From an uncultured Oleiphilaceae bacterium (GTDB lineage Bacteria > Pseudomonadota > Gammaproteobacteria > Pseudomonadales > Oleiphilaceae): a stretch of DNA of 64,000 bases. The translations under genes were made by a program, and so were the position numbers. This document shows, piece by piece, positions 1-8,300 of this stretch (positions are counted from its first letter, which is position 1; each line of letters opens with the position of its first letter). The notes under the pieces were generated by a model. That model searched no databases, was not told the origin of the DNA, and was given only the letters and a program-made list of their open reading frames with translations. The DNA lies in NCBI GenBank assembly GCA_913060665.1, contig CAJXUY010000016.1, positions 50,057 to 114,056 of the forward strand, in the 5' to 3' direction.

Positions 1-1316
1 TTAGGCGGCAAACTATCAATGGGGCGTGAGGCAATTTCGTATCCGCATTGAAGCGTATGACCAACAGGGCTCGACGCTTCAAATTCAGTATTCTCTGTAT
101 CTAACGAATTCTTTATCGAAATGGGTCCCTTTGATTTTTCAAAACGCACTACTGCATTTTCGTCAGGAATGTCTTCTTCAACCCGTAGAGCGTAATCAAT
201 AAGTTTCTGCTCTGCAGGCATAAACAAGTAGGCTTCTTGGTTTGGGCTATCAGTTATGCGAAGGGGGCGCCCTAAAACCTGCCTGAAATTCAGTTCTGTT
301 TTAATCCTTGTTAAATGGCAACACACCTGGAGGCGAGGAATATCTGTACCTTCACTAATCATACCAACCGATACAATCCAAGGCGTTGAACTCACTTTAA
401 AGTCATTAATAATGGTGGTCGGTTCATTCTCTTTATAGGTGGCAATAACGGCAGGCTCATTTAACTCATTACGCAAAATGTTGAGCATTCTTACCGCATG
501 CTCAACAGATGAAGCGACAACTAACCCTCCTGCACAAGGGTTAATTTGGCGAATTTGGGTGAGTTTGATATTCGCCTGAGTGACGATGTGTCGCATAACG
601 GTTTCGTTCTCGATAACCTTCTGATAGGGGCATGAGGTTTCTTCTAAGAGCTCAGAAAAGCTACCAAAGGTCTCAGCATCTTTGTCATTCTCTTGTATCG
701 TAATGTCGTTATTGTCCGTTATAACTATTTGAGGAACACGGCAGACCTTATCTTTAATGGCATCAGCAAGGCCATAAATATAATCACAGACAATATGATC
801 ATTGGTATCTTTATACTCTGCGAGCGCAATAGGTAATTTGTCAGAACGCCAGGGGGTCCCCGTTAGGGCCAGCGTATATGCCGCTTGTTGTTTAATATTA
901 CTAAGAATTCCCTCACCCCAAGCGTTTGCATTCTCTGGAGTTGTTCCTGCGCAGTGGTGTATCTCATCAAAAATAACAAAGACACGGTGAGATTTTAACA
1001 ATGCCCGTATTTCACTGTTTAGAGATTGCATCCCCTGATAAGTGAATGAGCCACCATCTGCGCCTATAAGACCGTGAAAAGGTCTCTGTGTGCGTTTTTC
1101 CATAGTGTCTCGAATATTATCTGCTGTAATGTTCGATGGCGAAAAACACCATACAAAATCTATAAGACCTGCGTTAAATAGTCGAGTTACAACTTCTGCT
1201 GCCATCCTAGTCTTCCCAGCACCAGGTGAAGCCTGGCAAAGAAAGTGTGGGTGATTTGATGTGTACTTTTTAAGGGCTAAATCGGCACATTCAGACTGCC
1301 ATTTACGTAGCGTCAT
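1..1316 (-). CDS. SF2 DEAD/DEAH-type helicase, 3' end cut off by window edge
   Basis: The minus strand is open from an ATG at 1316 to the left edge (about 438 codons, no stop), so the C-terminus is missing. Superfamily 2 motifs are in order: an LRKWQ-type N-terminal motif (residues 3-7), Walker A GAGKT (32-36), DEIH (117-120), LTGTPWRSD (151-159), an SEGTDIP motif V and a QVLGRPLR motif VI. This matches the SSL2/COG1061-like helicase group, which occurs in restriction, repair and defence loci. The start overlaps the stop of the upstream gene by 14 nt, so the two are probably translationally coupled. The substrate and any C-terminal nuclease domain cannot be seen. Confidence 0.87.
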   Translation of the reverse strand, partial: MTLRKWQSECADLALKKYTSNHPHFLCQASPGAGKTRMAAEVVTRLFNAGLIDFVWCFSPSNITADNIRDTMEKRTQRPFHGLIGADGGSFTYQGMQSLNSEIRALLKSHRVFVIFDEIHHCAGTTPENANAWGEGILSNIKQQAAYTLALTGTPWRSDKLPIALAEYKDTNDHIVCDYIYGLADAIKDKVCRVPQIVITDNNDITIQENDKDAETFGSFSELLEETSCPYQKVIENETVMRHIVTQANIKLTQIRQINPCAGGLVVASSVEHAVRMLNILRNELNEPAVIATYKENEPTTIINDFKVSSTPWIVSVGMISEGTDIPRLQVCCHLTRIKTELNFRQVLGRPLRITDSPNQEAYLFMPAEQKLIDYALRVEEDIPDENAVVRFEKSKGPISIKNSLDTENTEFEASSPVGHTLQCGYEIASRPIDSLPP

Positions 1317-1860
1317 TAGTTTCTTCCAATATTTTCTGATCTTTTATTGTCGTTTCGAATGATTTGATCAAGCCACCAATGTCATTAATATTGTCTCGTG
1401 CAAGGTTATAGTTTTTCTGAAGGCCTTTAAGTTGAGGGAATTCAGCATAAAGTGATTTATATCCATTCGATTCAGCGATAAGGCTTTGTAGTTCACCTTT
1501 ATAGCGTTGAAGCCTATTGGTAAGTTCCTTAGTCACGTTTTGTCCGCCTGAAATTTCCTCATCTTTTTTCACTGATTTAGAGGCACTATCCTTTGAAATA
1601 AAATTAACGGTATGAAATAGATCCGTTTTTACATAGGTGGTTTTTTTCGTAGTTTTAGAGTCAATACGTTTTAATAAACCTTTATTCTTCAGCTTCAATA
1701 TCTCACGATAAACAACACGTTGAGCTTTGTTTTTATCCAACTCGCTACCTGAAAGAGTCATGTACAAAGTTCTTAACTCTAGGACTGTAAATTTATCAAA
1801 GTCTGGTCGAGTTAAGATTGAAAAAAAATCATTACTTAAATTAATGGTAACTTCTGACAT
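1303..1860 (-). CDS. Unrecognised 185-aa protein, winged-helix-like N-terminus and coiled-coil C-terminus
   Basis: I do not recognise the family. Residues 20-80 read like a winged helix (helices, a YREILKLKNKGLLKRID turn, then a Lys/Thr-rich wing). Residues 105-180 are charged and helical, probably coiled coil. There is no signal peptide or membrane span. It lies directly upstream of the helicase and overlaps it by 14 nt, so they form one transcription unit reading out of the window. The divergent XRE gene and the palindrome at 1942-1957 suggest shared control. It could be a specificity, adaptor or regulatory subunit of the helicase module; that is inference. Confidence 0.75.
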   Translation of the reverse strand: MSEVTINLSNDFFSILTRPDFDKFTVLELRTLYMTLSGSELDKNKAQRVVYREILKLKNKGLLKRIDSKTTKKTTYVKTDLFHTVNFISKDSASKSVKKDEEISGGQNVTKELTNRLQRYKGELQSLIAESNGYKSLYAEFPQLKGLQKNYNLARDNINDIGGLIKSFETTIKDQKILEETNDAT

Positions 1861-1941
1861 CAGTGCGCTGTCTCTTTTAGCAAGCCGTAATTAAATTAGT
1901 TAATTTGACCCAATAAACAGGACAAACAATTAGTTTAAAAT

Positions 1942-1982
1942 ACGGATTATAATCCGTGGTCATTTAATCCGCAAATTTGGAT
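1942..1982. promoter_or_regulatory. Palindromic operator between helicase module and XRE gene
   Basis: A perfect 16-bp palindrome, ACGGATTATAATCCGT, spans 1942-1957 and contains a TATAAT-like -10 readable on both strands. A second, imperfect site with an ATCC...GGAT core follows at 1967-1982. Two adjacent sites upstream of a small XRE gene resemble the C-boxes of restriction-modification controller proteins. Autoregulation by the XRE protein and repression of the divergent genes is inferred. Confidence 0.6.
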
Positions 1983-2012
1983 AGTAATAGTTTTTATAAC
2001 TGGACTATTTAA

Positions 2013-2219
2013 ATGGATGATTTAGCAAAATCCTTTGGCTTGAAACTAAGAGGAAAAAGAAAAGAATTTGGGATTTCACAAGATGAGATAGCGCTTAGAA
2101 CGCAAATTGATAGGAGTTATATCGGCCGTATAGAACGAGGAGAAGTTAATATTTCGTTGGAGAAGGTGTACCGTTTAGCAAAGGCATTAGGTTGTAGTTC
2201 GAAAGATTTGTTACCTTGA
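2013..2219 (+). CDS. Small XRE-family (controller-like) transcription regulator
   Basis: The 68-residue protein is almost entirely one HTH_3/Cro-C1 domain. The helix-turn-helix is at about residues 21-45 (ISQDEIALR ... DRSYIGRIERGE), followed by the usual VNISLEKVYRLAKALG helix. Size and context match controller (C) proteins that time expression of restriction-modification or other toxic modules. There is no strong Shine-Dalgarno, and the leader is AT-rich. It is divergent from the 185-aa gene/helicase pair and is preceded by the 1942-1982 operator, so it probably regulates itself and that pair. Confidence 0.85.
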   Translation: MDDLAKSFGLKLRGKRKEFGISQDEIALRTQIDRSYIGRIERGEVNISLEKVYRLAKALGCSSKDLLP

Positions 2220-2532
2220 ATTGTCCATAGCTCATATCTGATCTGACAGAATTTATTTTAAGTTTAGATGACATCATACAACCGAAAACTTCAGCAATTG
2301 CCACAAAGAAGACGCTGTAGTTTGATTATTAGCGCATAATTTTGAGTTCGTGCTATCGTTTACTTTCGGCCATTTTGAGAGGTTGAGGTTTATAGCGCTT
2401 TGACCCTTTAATTTGGGGGCAATATTGCATCACATCTTAAGTAGCAGCTCTTAGCTAAGCTTTTGATCTAATTAGAGACAAAGAAAAGTCATCGTTTACG
2501 TTTGACGCTATTTTCAGTTAAGCGCAGCATAA
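2220..2532. other. AT-rich gap without a convincing gene
   Basis: No reading frame with protein-like composition and no clear RNA gene is visible. The stretch separates the XRE gene from the remnant at 2533-2727 and may be decayed island DNA. Confidence 0.5.
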
Positions 2533-2727
2533 AAGGATCGATTCATACGCTACGACATTCAAGATGACCCCAAAACATATACTCACCCCGCGCTATCCTC
2601 AAGCAATCTAATTGCAGCACTCGAAAATACCGTTGATCCACTTTTTAAGCATATGCCCCGAGATAATTTCAGAGAATGCGACGCTGTTGTTAATTCTTAT
2701 CAGGAACTTGAACTGTCCGAGCCCTAA
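2533..2727 (+). pseudogene. Possible 3' gene remnant (about 64 codons)
   Basis: After an in-frame TAA at 2530-2532 the plus strand stays open for 64 codons to a TAA at 2725-2727. It has ordinary amino-acid composition (for example RYDIQDDPKTYTHPALSS) but no ATG until codon 39. It ends against, and overlaps by 3 nt, the convergent gene at 2724-3473. A truncated gene end left by an island rearrangement is the simplest reading; a chance open frame cannot be excluded. Function unknown. Confidence 0.3.
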
Positions 2728-3473
2728 GGGCAATAACCAAATTCATCATCATCCCATGTGACAGTGCGGCTGAAAGTCAAATTTCCATTGGCTAGACTGA
2801 GTGACTGAAAAATCCAATCTTCCACTGCGGCTCCAGAACCGCTTATGGACTGACCGGGATCATTCAAAACCACGTCGCCGTATCTTGGACGATAGCTTAT
2901 ATTGATTGGTTGGTTCGCGTTTATGGCCCGGCCAACACCTCTCACGCCAAACTCCCACTGCCCGCTACATGGCTTGCTAATCCAGATGTAACCATATTGA
3001 CGGCCAGGCCCAGCGGAAGTTACCACCCTCATCGGATTTTCTATAGTTCTCAGGTGAAACCCCTCGACGATTATATTTTCAAAAGGTGTCTCTACAAGCT
3101 TGGCTTGGTCAACAATGCCTGTCTCGCGGCTGTGGTCTACCCATATTGGGAGAGATTCATTGTAGGGTGAGGCAAATCCACCAGGTTTTAGTTCGGTACC
3201 ATTGTATTTGATAACGGGCGATAGCCCGTGTGCGACAGTGTCACTATCAAAACTATCCCACTCGAACTCCACCAGGATAAATGCCTCTCCGCCACCTCCT
3301 ATTGCTGGCGCCTCAGATGTTGGTTTACCAAGCGTCGACATAAGGACAATCCCGACAATAAACCCACCCAAGAAAACGTCAAGAAACATGTATGCTAAGC
3401 GTTTTCGCTTCCCATTTTTTCTGTTCTGAACTTGGTGGGCGAGCCATTCCTGGTCTGTAATATCAGGCGCCAT
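2724..3473 (-). CDS. ExbD/MotB-like single-span protein B (249 aa)
   Basis: A basic cytoplasmic N-terminus (RKNGKRKR, residues 18-25) leads into one transmembrane helix (about 28-48) that starts with LDVFLGGF. The Asp at about residue 32 sits where ExbD, TolR and MotB carry their essential ion-coupling Asp. The remaining 200 residues are predicted periplasmic and beta-rich, with two Cys, and have no recognisable OmpA-type peptidoglycan-binding motif. The ATG at 3473 has a near-perfect AGGAGGTGATAG ribosome-binding site and overlaps the preceding gene by 11 nt. It is the last gene of the stator-type operon. Family assignment rests on topology and the Asp position, not on a full domain match. 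Confidence 0.6.
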   Translation of the reverse strand: MAPDITDQEWLAHQVQNRKNGKRKRLAYMFLDVFLGGFIVGIVLMSTLGKPTSEAPAIGGGGEAFILVEFEWDSFDSDTVAHGLSPVIKYNGTELKPGGFASPYNESLPIWVDHSRETGIVDQAKLVETPFENIIVEGFHLRTIENPMRVVTSAGPGRQYGYIWISKPCSGQWEFGVRGVGRAINANQPINISYRPRYGDVVLNDPGQSISGSGAAVEDWIFQSLSLANGNLTFSRTVTWDDDEFGYCP

Positions 3474-4005
3474 CTATCACCTCCTGCTTATCCAAATCTA
3501 TCGTGGCGATCAGGGATGAAGAGCGCGAGTATCTGGAAAAATTCTTCCTTGGAAGAGTATAGCCTGCGACCGTTACATGAATATTTACTTCAGTCACGGC
3601 CGCATTGTTTGACTGCACAGAGTGCAGATCAATCGAGTTGCCACCCAAGCCATCCTCAAAGTGAAAAATGCGATACTCGCACACAACATCGCCTATTTTT
3701 CCACGCATCACATATTCCCTAACGGCATCCGTCGCCCCGTTCCAGTCCATTCGCGTAAGCGCTTTTTCAGTTCCCTTAGCCGGGTTTGACGTACAATATT
3801 CGAGGCGCACACGAACGACAGGAAATGTATTCATGTCCAAACCAGGAGGGAATTCCAATTCCCTCTCAGCATCGAATTCACCGGCTCCTCTTATCTTCAC
3901 GACCTGCAAAAACACCAGCAAAACAATAATGACAGCCATGGCGCCCATCATCAGATCGGAAAAAAGCATCGCGAATAGTGAGTTGTTTTTTTGAGAGGCC
4001 ATCAT
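3463..4005 (-). CDS. ExbD/MotB-like single-span protein A (180 aa)
   Basis: The short N-terminus is followed by FSDLMMGAMAVIIVLLVFLQ (about 15-34), a single transmembrane helix opening with an Asp at position 17. That is the hallmark placement in ExbD/TolR/MotB stators. The rest (about 40-180) is predicted periplasmic and beta-strand-rich, with no OmpA domain. The start overlaps the stop of the ExbB-like gene (ATGATG over TGA), so translation is coupled. Two non-identical single-span partners beside one ExbB-like protein is unusual. Initiation could be at either tandem ATG (4005 or 4002). Confidence 0.62.
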   Translation of the reverse strand: MMASQKNNSLFAMLFSDLMMGAMAVIIVLLVFLQVVKIRGAGEFDAERELEFPPGLDMNTFPVVRVRLEYCTSNPAKGTEKALTRMDWNGATDAVREYVMRGKIGDVVCEYRIFHFEDGLGGNSIDLHSVQSNNAAVTEVNIHVTVAGYTLPRKNFSRYSRSSSLIATIDLDKQEVIDGA

Positions 4006-5363
4006 CCGTTCCCATTTTCAGACAAATGCCAAATTTTATGGTCTTCGTAGGCCTGCAGCTGTTCCCAAATCGATTCAAGCACGATCACCCCGGCCACAGC
4101 GATCGCGGTTGTAGAGAACGCAAGACCAAGTTGCTCGAATAGCGCACTCACATCGCTCGATCCACCCATGACCACGGCGGCAGCCTCGGGCAAACCTAAC
4201 ATTATCCCAGTGACGGTACCGAATAGCCCGAGCAATGGGCACACAGAGATAAGTTGGTCGACCAAGGTGCGAGACGCTGCCATGTTGCGGTCAATATCAC
4301 ACACCTCACCTTGAACGATGGTAGCCTTTGAGATGATAGCCATCTTGTTGCTCTTACGACCAGAATAAGCAGCTTTCCAGCGGAAGATAAGCATGAAGAG
4401 AATATAGAAGATAAAAACGAAAAGTCCCCATTGAATTGATCCCTTTAGCGCCTTGTAGAAGAAACGCTGATACCGCACTTCACTGTCTCTCAGCACCTCA
4501 TTTATCAGCAAGTTTCCGAGTAGAAAAACACCATTATTCAGCTCTGACGCGTTTTGATCGTTCTTAAACCATCTCGTGTCAGATAATGTTTTTGTACCAG
4601 CCGCACCGGCAATTTTGTCATACCCCGCTCCATTGTAGGCGTATGTAGCGATTGTAGAGTCCGCAGTCAGAGTATCCGTACTATAAATTCGCCATTGTTC
4701 CTCCATATGATCCTTAATGACATCCTGCAAACTGAGTTCACTCGTTTCATCTAGGAATGGAATCCACCTGGGCGGCTTACCTGCAAGAATATCTACGAGA
4801 GCTTGTGACTGTGCGTGAATCGATGGTTTGAACACGTTACAAGGATCAATAGAGGTTTCTGAACCGCTTCCGTCATTACTCCCAAGCTCGGAGAATAACG
4901 CCATCAAGGCTGTTAGTGTGCCGACTTTATTTGGCTTATCACAGCCACTGATTGTGACAGTCGGATTGCTAAGAAGAAGCTTGTACAAACTGGTTCCTGA
5001 TTCAGAGGGCGTACCCAAGATGGAGTTCATCATCCAAGGCCCGACACCATTCTTCTGGACATTCAATATATCCTCAGACTTCACGAGATCTTTTTCCTTC
5101 TCGATACCCGCCTCCGTAAAAATGATGACAAAGTCACGGGGCGTCAGATGGTCGACAAACTTCTCGTCAGAGGTCATACCAGATTCACCATGCTTAGATA
5201 GGATGTTTTCTATCACCTGCGCCTCTTGTAGTGCCTTTTTATAGTCCTTATAAAAACTGTCAGTTATCCACCAGTAAACACCACTTCCGACCAGAAAGGC
5301 GAAGAGCATTAAAAAAACTTGGTTAAGGATAGGGATTGGAAAAAACTTCGTTCTCACGCTCAT
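4002..5363 (-). CDS. ExbB/TolQ/MotA-like proton-channel protein with a large extra domain (453 aa)
   Basis: The ATG at 5363 is preferred over the upstream GTG at 5378 because an AAGGAG lies 7 nt before it. Predicted membrane helices are at about 10-33, 309-329, 370-393 and 408-431. The last two carry the ExbB/TolQ signature PLLGLFGTVTGIMLGL (376-391) and LGLAFSTTAIAVAGV, with the conserved small and Thr residues that line the ion path. Between helix 1 and helix 2 there is an unusual insert of about 275 residues, probably periplasmic. ExbB/TolQ/MotA proteins pair with ExbD/TolR/MotB to turn ion flow into mechanical work; the two following genes supply such partners. It is not ZorA-like in having its extension between helices rather than as a cytoplasmic tail. 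Confidence 0.8.
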   Translation of the reverse strand: MSVRTKFFPIPILNQVFLMLFAFLVGSGVYWWITDSFYKDYKKALQEAQVIENILSKHGESGMTSDEKFVDHLTPRDFVIIFTEAGIEKEKDLVKSEDILNVQKNGVGPWMMNSILGTPSESGTSLYKLLLSNPTVTISGCDKPNKVGTLTALMALFSELGSNDGSGSETSIDPCNVFKPSIHAQSQALVDILAGKPPRWIPFLDETSELSLQDVIKDHMEEQWRIYSTDTLTADSTIATYAYNGAGYDKIAGAAGTKTLSDTRWFKNDQNASELNNGVFLLGNLLINEVLRDSEVRYQRFFYKALKGSIQWGLFVFIFYILFMLIFRWKAAYSGRKSNKMAIISKATIVQGEVCDIDRNMAASRTLVDQLISVCPLLGLFGTVTGIMLGLPEAAAVVMGGSSDVSALFEQLGLAFSTTAIAVAGVIVLESIWEQLQAYEDHKIWHLSENGNG

Positions 5364-5378
5364 AATGATCTCCTTCAC

Positions 5379-8300
5379 TTATAACGAGCAGTTAACTGAA
5401 TCAAAATTCTGAATGGCATCCAACAACAGCCGCGGGCTGACTCCCGTTTCTAGTGTTGGCCGATCTAGCTTGAAATAGTCCCGAATATCACCGTTAAACC
5501 CAGGGAGTTTGTCAAAGCATGCTTTGAAGTTCGATTTGGGTATACCCAACCCCTCAAACACAACGGGTTTCGTAAATGGACGGTTTGTATTTGAGAGCGG
5601 ACGAAGCAGGACCGTATTCTTCTCTCCACCAGCTAGCTTCCGGAATACGGATACTTCAAATTGCTCTTCGGTGTTGACTAAAACCACCGCTTCGTCAGAG
5701 CCATACTGACGAATAGAACGATAGAGCTGTATCAAATCCTCAAGTTCAAAACTCGTTTTATTGAGGTAGGGATTAAGTCGCTGAACTTTAAAGTCTGCGT
5801 GCCCAACTTGTGCCTCAATTCGCTTAACGGTCTGTAGTTCACTGGCTTGGTCTCCGCGATTCATGAAAAGCAATGCGCCGTCCACCGAGTTTTCTTCAGG
5901 CGTGAGCCACATACGATGCTGATCCAGCCACGCATTGGCGTTATCCTGGCAAGCCAGGAACGAGGCCATTGCCGTAATCACAACGTCATCATCGGAATTA
6001 GCCCAATCAGCATGCGGACCAGCTTTATCAATATTCAGGTTACTGATCCGCTGTATGCCATCCGTTGAACGCTCAAAGCGGAATGACAGTTTTTCAGGGT
6101 CATCGAAAAGCTGTATCGATTCCAGGCCGCACTGCGCAACAGCGGTATCCGGCTGAATGAGAGATCCTCTCGCCGGAGGTTTCTCACCACGCAGAACGCT
6201 AGGAATCGCGTCGTTCAATACCCATGCCGTCGCGATTGGATCCTGGATGATTGGCATTTTATCTGGCTGTATATTGACGTTTTTCACCATACCGAGTGCC
6301 AAATCATTTGCCTGCTGAAATGGAACATCAGAACAGATCTTGCTGTCACGAGGCCAGCACTCATACAAGAAAACAGCCTCAGTCACCTTTTCATTCACTA
6401 AAATGGAAACATAGTCATGCCCGGGCTGAGTTGTCGCTGACTGTGCAACAGAGTAATCCACCTTATAGGTCGTATTACCCGAGAAAAAGTTGCCAATACC
6501 GCTCACAACCCCATCGGCCTCATTGATATCAATAATGGCGTCTGCTCTCAGCCCCTCTTCTTCGAGATAATAGGTAACGCGGGTCACCAGAAGATTTAGC
6601 TTACGCCGCTCTCGAGTCGTTAGCTTCGCGCCCTGATTTTTCTTCTTCAAGAGATCAAACCATGGCTCCAGGCGCTTACGCTCACGTTTTGAAAGTGTAA
6701 TCTCTGCGTCGTAGGAATCCGATTTTGGAGATTGAATATACAAATACTCAAAAGGTTGTCCCCACAATCGCCATCTAGAAGGCTCCTTTGCAGGCTCAGG
6801 CGTGGTTTGCCAGACATTGTATTGGGCAGCAGCTGACACACACTTCACATCACCGTTAGCGAGAGGGGTACATTTTTTAGAATCGTCGCGATAACGAGTG
6901 TAGCGAGAAAGCGTTTCGAGTCTTGCAAACTCATCCTTGATGGTAAACGCACCGGTCTGAGCTTCCCAAGGACCACTTCCAATCCGCTCGCTACAGACAA
7001 TATCGAATACGTTTTTTGGCAACCGCCAGCCCCAGAAGAACCATCTCTTGGACCAGGTTGAATAGTACACATTGCCCCATCGCTGCTGCTTCTCATGGCA
7101 GGCGCGGATGGCTTTACCATCATTGCTCGCATCACGTTGACGAGATGCCACTATGCCATCTGGTAGTGCAGATTTTGAGAGTAATTTTTTCGGATCCTCA
7201 TCCGAGCTACCACCAGGTAAGGCACCAGCATCACTAGGTTTCTGGTTTGCGCCCGCGCTTGCACCTGTGCCTTGATTGCCACCTGAACTAGGAGTGCCGC
7301 CATCATCCCCTTTCCCATCAGTCGAGCCGCCGCTCTCAGACGCGGGCTTTCCAGCCGGCGCAAACTCGATCTTAGGTTTCTTGAGCCACTCCAAGACGTC
7401 TTCGATCTTGACGTTTAGCAGAGAGGCAATGATCTCAGCAATATAGGAAGGCGTCATGTCATTGAGTTTGGGCGTCGACACATTCAAGCTAAGGAAGAGT
7501 ACCTTCGCCTTCAGGCGTGCTTGAAGAATGCTCGCGTTAAGCGAAGCCTGTCCATACTTTTTACCGAAGATATCCAAACCAACACTGAGGTTCGCTTTCG
7601 CATCAACCAAGAAGGGCCCGAACTCCGCGCCTATGGTACCGTCACCCAAGAGAAAATCGATGTAGGCCTCTGCTTTAATACATCGCTTGGGGCACTTCGC
7701 GATATCGGCAACAAGCATCGTTTCCGCGAGCTTAACACCTAGTAAAACCAGGTGGCTTTGCATTGCCGCGGTTCCTTCTTTACCTCGCAGCTCCCCATTC
7801 ACCTGTGCGGACAAGATCTTGCCGAACAGCTCAGAGGTCCGTCCGTTGAAAACAACGCTCAGGTCGGCAAAATTAATCCCGCCCTCAACGATAACTACAG
7901 GAATGGTATCCATCAGAACCAACTCACCGAGTATTCCTAATTCCTCAATGAACCGACTCGCGTCACTAGTGTAGATTTCACCATCAATGTGCAACAGTTT
8001 ATCCACCGGCGGTGCGATGATGGTCAAGGCCCCAAGCGCCCCTACACGCTTACGTTCAAAATCGTAGAAGATTCCAGGGCGCGTAAAGTAGATCGGTACT
8101 GGAGACGGAGATAGGATGATCGCATCATTGAGTCGCATTTCAGCTCGACCTTTAAAGTCAACTCCTCTTCCAGTGATGTTGATATCCTTAAGGGTGATAG
8201 ACCCAAGCTCGTCAAGTTTAATAGCAATTCCTGTTGTGAGCGTGACGTCGTATGATGGAGATATATCATAGACAGGTGGCGTCACCTCTACCGGACCACC

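Noticed and set aside
2724..5363. Zorya defence system
   Set aside because: The stator-like genes are suggestive, but neither ExbD-like protein has the OmpA-type domain of ZorB, the ExbB-like protein lacks the long cytoplasmic tail of ZorA, and no ZorC/D/E gene is adjacent.
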